Below are positions 61,085-64,000 of a stretch of DNA of 64,000 bases, piece by piece (positions within the stretch are counted from its first letter, which is position 1; every line of letters begins with the position of its first letter). The position numbers and the translations under genes are program-made. Source of the DNA: JAICTV01 sp035634055 (GTDB lineage Bacteria > Planctomycetota > Phycisphaerae > Tepidisphaerales > Tepidisphaeraceae); contig DASQDR010000033.1 of assembly GCA_035634055.1 (NCBI GenBank), positions 10,063-74,062 on the forward strand, read 5' to 3'. The notes beneath the pieces are model-generated. The model saw only the letters and a program-made list of their open reading frames with translations, did no database searches and was not told where the DNA came from.

Positions 61085-61840
61085 CTAGATCTGGCCCGCT
61101 CCGCCGTCGACGAACAGCTCGATCCCGGTCACGAAGCTGCTATCGTCGGACGCGAGGAAAAGGACGGCGTTGGCGATCTCGTCGGGCGTGCCGGCGCGGC
61201 CGAGCGGCGTGGACGCGGCGGCCTGCGCCACGAACTGCTCGATCTGCTCGTCGTTCAGCCCCAGCTCGTTCTTGTAGCCGGGGGTAACGACCGTGCCGGG
61301 AGCGACCACGTTGACGCGAATCTTTCGCGCCCGGAGATCCATCGACCACGTGCGTGCGAAGGATCGCAGCGCCGCCTTGGTCGCCGCGTAGACGCTGAAC
61401 GCGGGGACGCCCTTGATGGACACGACCGAACCGTTGAGGATGATCGCCGCCCCGTCGGGCATGAGCGGCAGCGCCTTCTGCACGGTGAAGAGCGTCCCCT
61501 TGACGTTGATCGCGAGCCACTTGTCCACGTGCTCCTCGGTGATCTGCCCGAGCGCCGCGAACCCGCCGGAGCCGGCGTTGGCGAAGAGCACGTCGAGCCG
61601 GTCGGCCTTGGCGCGGATCACATCGTAGAGGCGGTCCAGGTCCGCGAGCGTGGCGATGTCCCCCTGCACGCCGATCGCGTCGCCGCCGATCTCCTTCACC
61701 GCAGCGTCAAGCTCCGCCTGTCGTCGGCCGGTGATGAAGAGGCGGGCGCCCTCGGCGGCGAAGCGCTTGGCGGTCGCGAGCCCCAGCCCGCTGCTGCCAC
61801 CGGTGATCAGTGCCACCTTGCCGTGCAATCTGCCAGCCAT
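61085..61840 (-). CDS. SDR family oxidoreductase
   Basis: 251 residues. LHGKVALITGGSSGLGLATA, LFITGRRQAELDAAV, VLFANAGSGGFAALGQI, IILNGSVVSIKGVPAF and VYAATKAALRSFARTW give the NAD(P) site, NAG, Ser and Tyr-x-x-x-Lys. VVAPGTVVTPGYKNELGLND and FVTGIELFVDGGAGQI complete a classical SDR. ATG 61840 is preferred over 61846 because AAGGAAG is then correctly spaced. It lies 33 bases upstream of the MBL gene reading the same way. Substrate unknown. Confidence 0.92.
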   Translation of the reverse strand: MAGRLHGKVALITGGSSGLGLATAKRFAAEGARLFITGRRQAELDAAVKEIGGDAIGVQGDIATLADLDRLYDVIRAKADRLDVLFANAGSGGFAALGQITEEHVDKWLAINVKGTLFTVQKALPLMPDGAAIILNGSVVSIKGVPAFSVYAATKAALRSFARTWSMDLRARKIRVNVVAPGTVVTPGYKNELGLNDEQIEQFVAQAAASTPLGRAGTPDEIANAVLFLASDDSSFVTGIELFVDGGAGQI

Positions 61841-61910
61841 GTGCATCTTCCTTTCTGGGTAAAGCGCGTCGGATCGACCTGCGCGCGGTTCCGCGGCGCG
61901 AGTCGCACGC

Positions 61911-62546
61911 TCAGTACGCGGCGGTCATGCGCCGGCGCCGGAACTTCGGCGCCTCGATCTCGTCGAGCAACGCCACGGCGTAGTCCTCGGCGGAGATGGC
62001 GCTGTTGCCGGCGGCGTCGGCGATGAGCTGATCGGCGCCCGACCGATACTTCCCCGTCCGCTCGCCCGGCTGGATCAGCGCGGGCGGCGCGAAGAAGGTC
62101 CAGTCGACGCCGGAGCTTTCGTACACCGGGTAAGCGTCGATGTGCGCCTGCGCGATCGGCTTGAGGTCCGCCGGGAACACGGGCGCGTCGATCAGGCGCA
62201 CGCCGGGAGCGACCTCCAGGATGCCGGCGCCGGCAACGACGATGAGGCGCGGCGACGGCTTTGCCGCCGCCACCGCCCCCACGAGCGTTCGCGCGGCGTC
62301 GACCACGAGGCCCTCGCGTCCCCGCGGCGGGCCGAACGCGCTGACGACGACGTCGTGCCCGGGGACCAGCGCGGCGACGGCCTTTGTGTCGGTCAGGTCC
62401 GCCTGCCGCGCGGCCACATTCGGGCCCTGTCCGGTCAGCTTCGAGGTGTCGCGCGCGACGGCGGTGACGGTGTGGCCGCGCCGCAGCGCCTCGGCCAGCA
62501 CGCGTTGCCCGATCATCCCGGTCGCGCCAATGAGAAGCATCTTCAT
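61911..62546 (-). CDS. NAD(P)H-binding oxidoreductase (atypical SDR, NmrA/BVR-B-like)
   Basis: 211 residues. KMLLIGATGMIGQRVLAEAL is the dinucleotide site (GATGxxG), followed by VTAVARDTSKLTGQG, DVVVSAFGPPRG, LIVVAGAGILEV, DWTFFAPPALIQPGERTGKY and AISAEDYAVALLDEIE. This is the atypical SDR group of redox sensors and flavin/biliverdin reductase-like proteins. AAGGAG supports the ATG. It likely forms a unit with the SDR and MBL genes. Confidence 0.9.
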   Translation of the reverse strand: MKMLLIGATGMIGQRVLAEALRRGHTVTAVARDTSKLTGQGPNVAARQADLTDTKAVAALVPGHDVVVSAFGPPRGREGLVVDAARTLVGAVAAAKPSPRLIVVAGAGILEVAPGVRLIDAPVFPADLKPIAQAHIDAYPVYESSGVDWTFFAPPALIQPGERTGKYRSGADQLIADAAGNSAISAEDYAVALLDEIEAPKFRRRRMTAAY

Positions 62547-62579
62547 CGCAGACTCCTTCGTGAGCCGGACCGTCAGCCC

Positions 62580-63062
62580 TCAAGGCGTTGCCGTCCGGGG
62601 TTGCGGGACGTCAAAGTGGACCGTCTTGCCATCGAGCACCTTGTGGGTCGGGTCGGCGAGCTCGATGAGAATCTTGTGCGGCCCCGGCGGGAGCTTGTTG
62701 ATGATGAGCGGTTCGCCGCTGGAATCCACCCAGCGCCACGGCCCGCCGTCCACGGTGATGTGCAGGTGCCCGATGCGCGGGGAGACGTCCAGTGCGCCCG
62801 GGCCGAAGACCGGCAGGATCCTGAGGTTCTCTGCGCGGTAGCGGACGACGACGCGGCCCAGCGCCAACTGCTCGGGAAGCGGGGAACCGACCACCAGGCG
62901 TGCCGGCGGCTCCGATGCCAGCGGAACCAGCGGGGCCGGTGCAAACGTCGCGTCGTCGGCCGGGGCGTTGCTCGTCATGGCCAAGGCACCTCCCAGAACG
63001 AGCAGCCCGCCCAGCAGGATCGCGCCCAGAACGGTTGGCGTGCAAAGGATCGCGCGATTCAT
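62580..63062 (-). CDS. DUF6130-like exported protein
   Basis: 160 residues. N-terminal membrane segment (TVLGAILLGGLLVLGGALAM), Ala/Pro linker, then a compact domain with LRILPVFGPGALDVSPRIGH, LHITVDGGPWRWVDSSGEPL and LPPGPHKILIELADPTHKVL, matching the DUF6130 family as I recall it. HLHI and the PPGPHKI strand suggest a small beta-sandwich, possibly binding metal. An ATG at 63116 is possible but has no better support. It lies 33 bases upstream of the NAD(P)H-binding gene. Confidence 0.7.
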   Translation of the reverse strand: MNRAILCTPTVLGAILLGGLLVLGGALAMTSNAPADDATFAPAPLVPLASEPPARLVVGSPLPEQLALGRVVVRYRAENLRILPVFGPGALDVSPRIGHLHITVDGGPWRWVDSSGEPLIINKLPPGPHKILIELADPTHKVLDGKTVHFDVPQPRTATP

Positions 63063-63203
63063 CTGGCTATCCGAAATGCGGGGGGAGCGCGCGTCGCTCG
63101 CCTCGATCCCCCGCATGATAACAGCAGGGACGTCGCCTCGGTCCCGAGGCGCGCGCCGGCGCCGAAAGGCACCGCGGGCAGCGCCGCGGCAGGTGCCGCC
63201 CGG

Positions 63204-64000
63204 TCACGCCTTGAAGAACGCGAGCAATTCCTCGTTCACCTGGTCCTTCATGGTCGAGCACATGCCGTGCGGCGCGCCCTTCCAGACCTTCAGGGTGGCG
63301 CCCTTGACGAGCTTGGACGAAAGCAGCGCCGCCGCGGCGATGGGAACGATTTGGTCATCGTCCCCGTGGAGGATCAGGGTCGGGACGTCGAACTTCTTCA
63401 GGTCCTCGGTGAAGTCGGTCTCGGAGAAGACCTTGATGCACTCGTAGGCGTTCCTGTGGCCGGCCATGATGCTCTGCAGCCAGAAGGAATCGATCAGCCC
63501 CTGCGAGACGTTGGCGCCGGGGCGGTTGAAGCCGTAGAACGGGCCGGAGGCGAGGTCCCTGTAGAACTTGGAGCGGTCGGCGTGGGAAGCGGTGCGCAGC
63601 GCGTCGAACGCCTCCCGCGGGAGACCGGCGGGGTTGGCGGGGGTCTTGAGCATCAGCGGCGGGACGGCGCCGATGAGGACCGCCTTGGCGATGCGCCCCT
63701 TGGCGCGGCCGGCGCCGTGGCGGCCGATATAGCGCGCCACCTCGCCGCCACCGGTGGAGTGACCGACGTGGATGGCGTCCTTCAGGTCGAGCTTTTCGAC
63801 CAGCGTCATCAGGTCGTCCGCGTAGGTGTCCATGTCGTTGCCGTTCCACGGCTGGCTGGAGCGCCCGTGGCCGCGCCGGTCGTGCCCGATGCAGCGGTAG
63901 CCGCGCTCGGCCAGGAAGACCATCTGGTCCTCGAACGCATCGGCGGTCAGCGGCCACCCGTGGCTGAACACCACCGGCTGACCGCTGCCCCAGTCCTTGA
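63204..64000 (-). CDS. Alpha/beta hydrolase, non-heme haloperoxidase-like (N-terminus outside window)
   Basis: About 265 C-terminal residues; the start lies beyond 64000. VVFSHGWPLTADAFEDQM, IGHDRRGHGRSSQPW, nucleophile elbow VGHSTGGGEV, LIGAVPPLMLKTPANP, LILHGDDDQIVP with the Asp and APHGMCSTM with the His form the Ser-Asp-His set. The wording fits cofactor-free haloperoxidase/perhydrolases of the alpha/beta hydrolase family, about 275 residues in all, so little is missing. A role in peroxide or ester chemistry with its neighbours is inference. Confidence 0.88.
   Translation of the reverse strand, partial: KDWGSGQPVVFSHGWPLTADAFEDQMVFLAERGYRCIGHDRRGHGRSSQPWNGNDMDTYADDLMTLVEKLDLKDAIHVGHSTGGGEVARYIGRHGAGRAKGRIAKAVLIGAVPPLMLKTPANPAGLPREAFDALRTASHADRSKFYRDLASGPFYGFNRPGANVSQGLIDSFWLQSIMAGHRNAYECIKVFSETDFTEDLKKFDVPTLILHGDDDQIVPIAAAALLSSKLVKGATLKVWKGAPHGMCSTMKDQVNEELLAFFKA

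Overview
The window comes from a very GC-rich bacterium, most probably a planctomycete of the Phycisphaerae/Tepidisphaerales type. I infer this from several features occurring together: a large autotransporter-repeat protein ending in a dockerin-like EF-hand pair and a PEP-CTERM tail (19546-22587), shorter secreted proteins with VPLPA-type tails (12145-12777, 24207-25016), a Uma2 endonuclease, a DUF4091 lipoprotein, and scattered rather than large operons. No rRNA, phage, IS transposase or CRISPR array is visible. Both ends of the window cut a gene.

Layout. 1-6.3 kb: an edge-cut LsrG-like monooxygenase, then gyrA-type and gyrB-type topoisomerase genes separated by a small antitoxin-like gene and the remnant of its PIN toxin, then Uma2. 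6.3-18.7 kb: mixed genes (FkbM methyltransferase, Lys/Ser-rich histone-like protein, YpdA-type FAD reductase, glycine-zipper protein with a perfect terminator, secreted proteins, thiD, an exported alpha/beta hydrolase, a lipoprotein truncated hemoglobin, an AsmA/DUF748-like membrane protein). 18.9-31 kb: tRNA-Arg(TCG), cell-surface proteins, a DegT aminotransferase, small conserved proteins and a minus-strand tRNA cluster (Phe, Arg-ACG, Lys, Cys, His) with a short inverted-repeat element. 31.4-34 kb: pncB-pncA NAD salvage pair.

34-46.2 kb is a carbohydrate locus. Two upstream glycosidase genes are broken (one by an internal deletion plus frameshift, one by an in-frame TAG). They are followed by three tightly overlapping genes (glucarate-dehydratase-like, GH2 glycosidase, SDR) and a DUF4091 lipoprotein, which suggests use of uronic-acid-containing glycans. 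46.5-49.3 kb carries an NHEJ pair (LigD-type ligase and Ku) and a heme oxygenase. 49.4-55.4 kb is a six-gene minus-strand operon: Cys/His-rich exported protein, membrane-fusion protein, ABC ATPase, two FtsX/MacB-type permeases and a Cys-rich lipoprotein, with a promoter overlapped by a 14-bp dyad. It is the best candidate here for an undescribed, probably metal- or redox-related, export system. 55.5-64 kb holds SDRs, a membrane-embedded spermidine-synthase-like protein and a run of detoxification-type enzymes (MBL hydrolase, SDR, NAD(P)H-binding protein, DUF6130 protein, haloperoxidase-like hydrolase).

A genome-style feature runs through the whole window. Genes without a Shine-Dalgarno repeatedly have a TANNNT hexamer 5-12 nt before the start codon, the arrangement expected of leaderless transcripts. 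Other genes have a clear GGAGG-type site. All identifications were made by eye from motifs; none was checked by database search.
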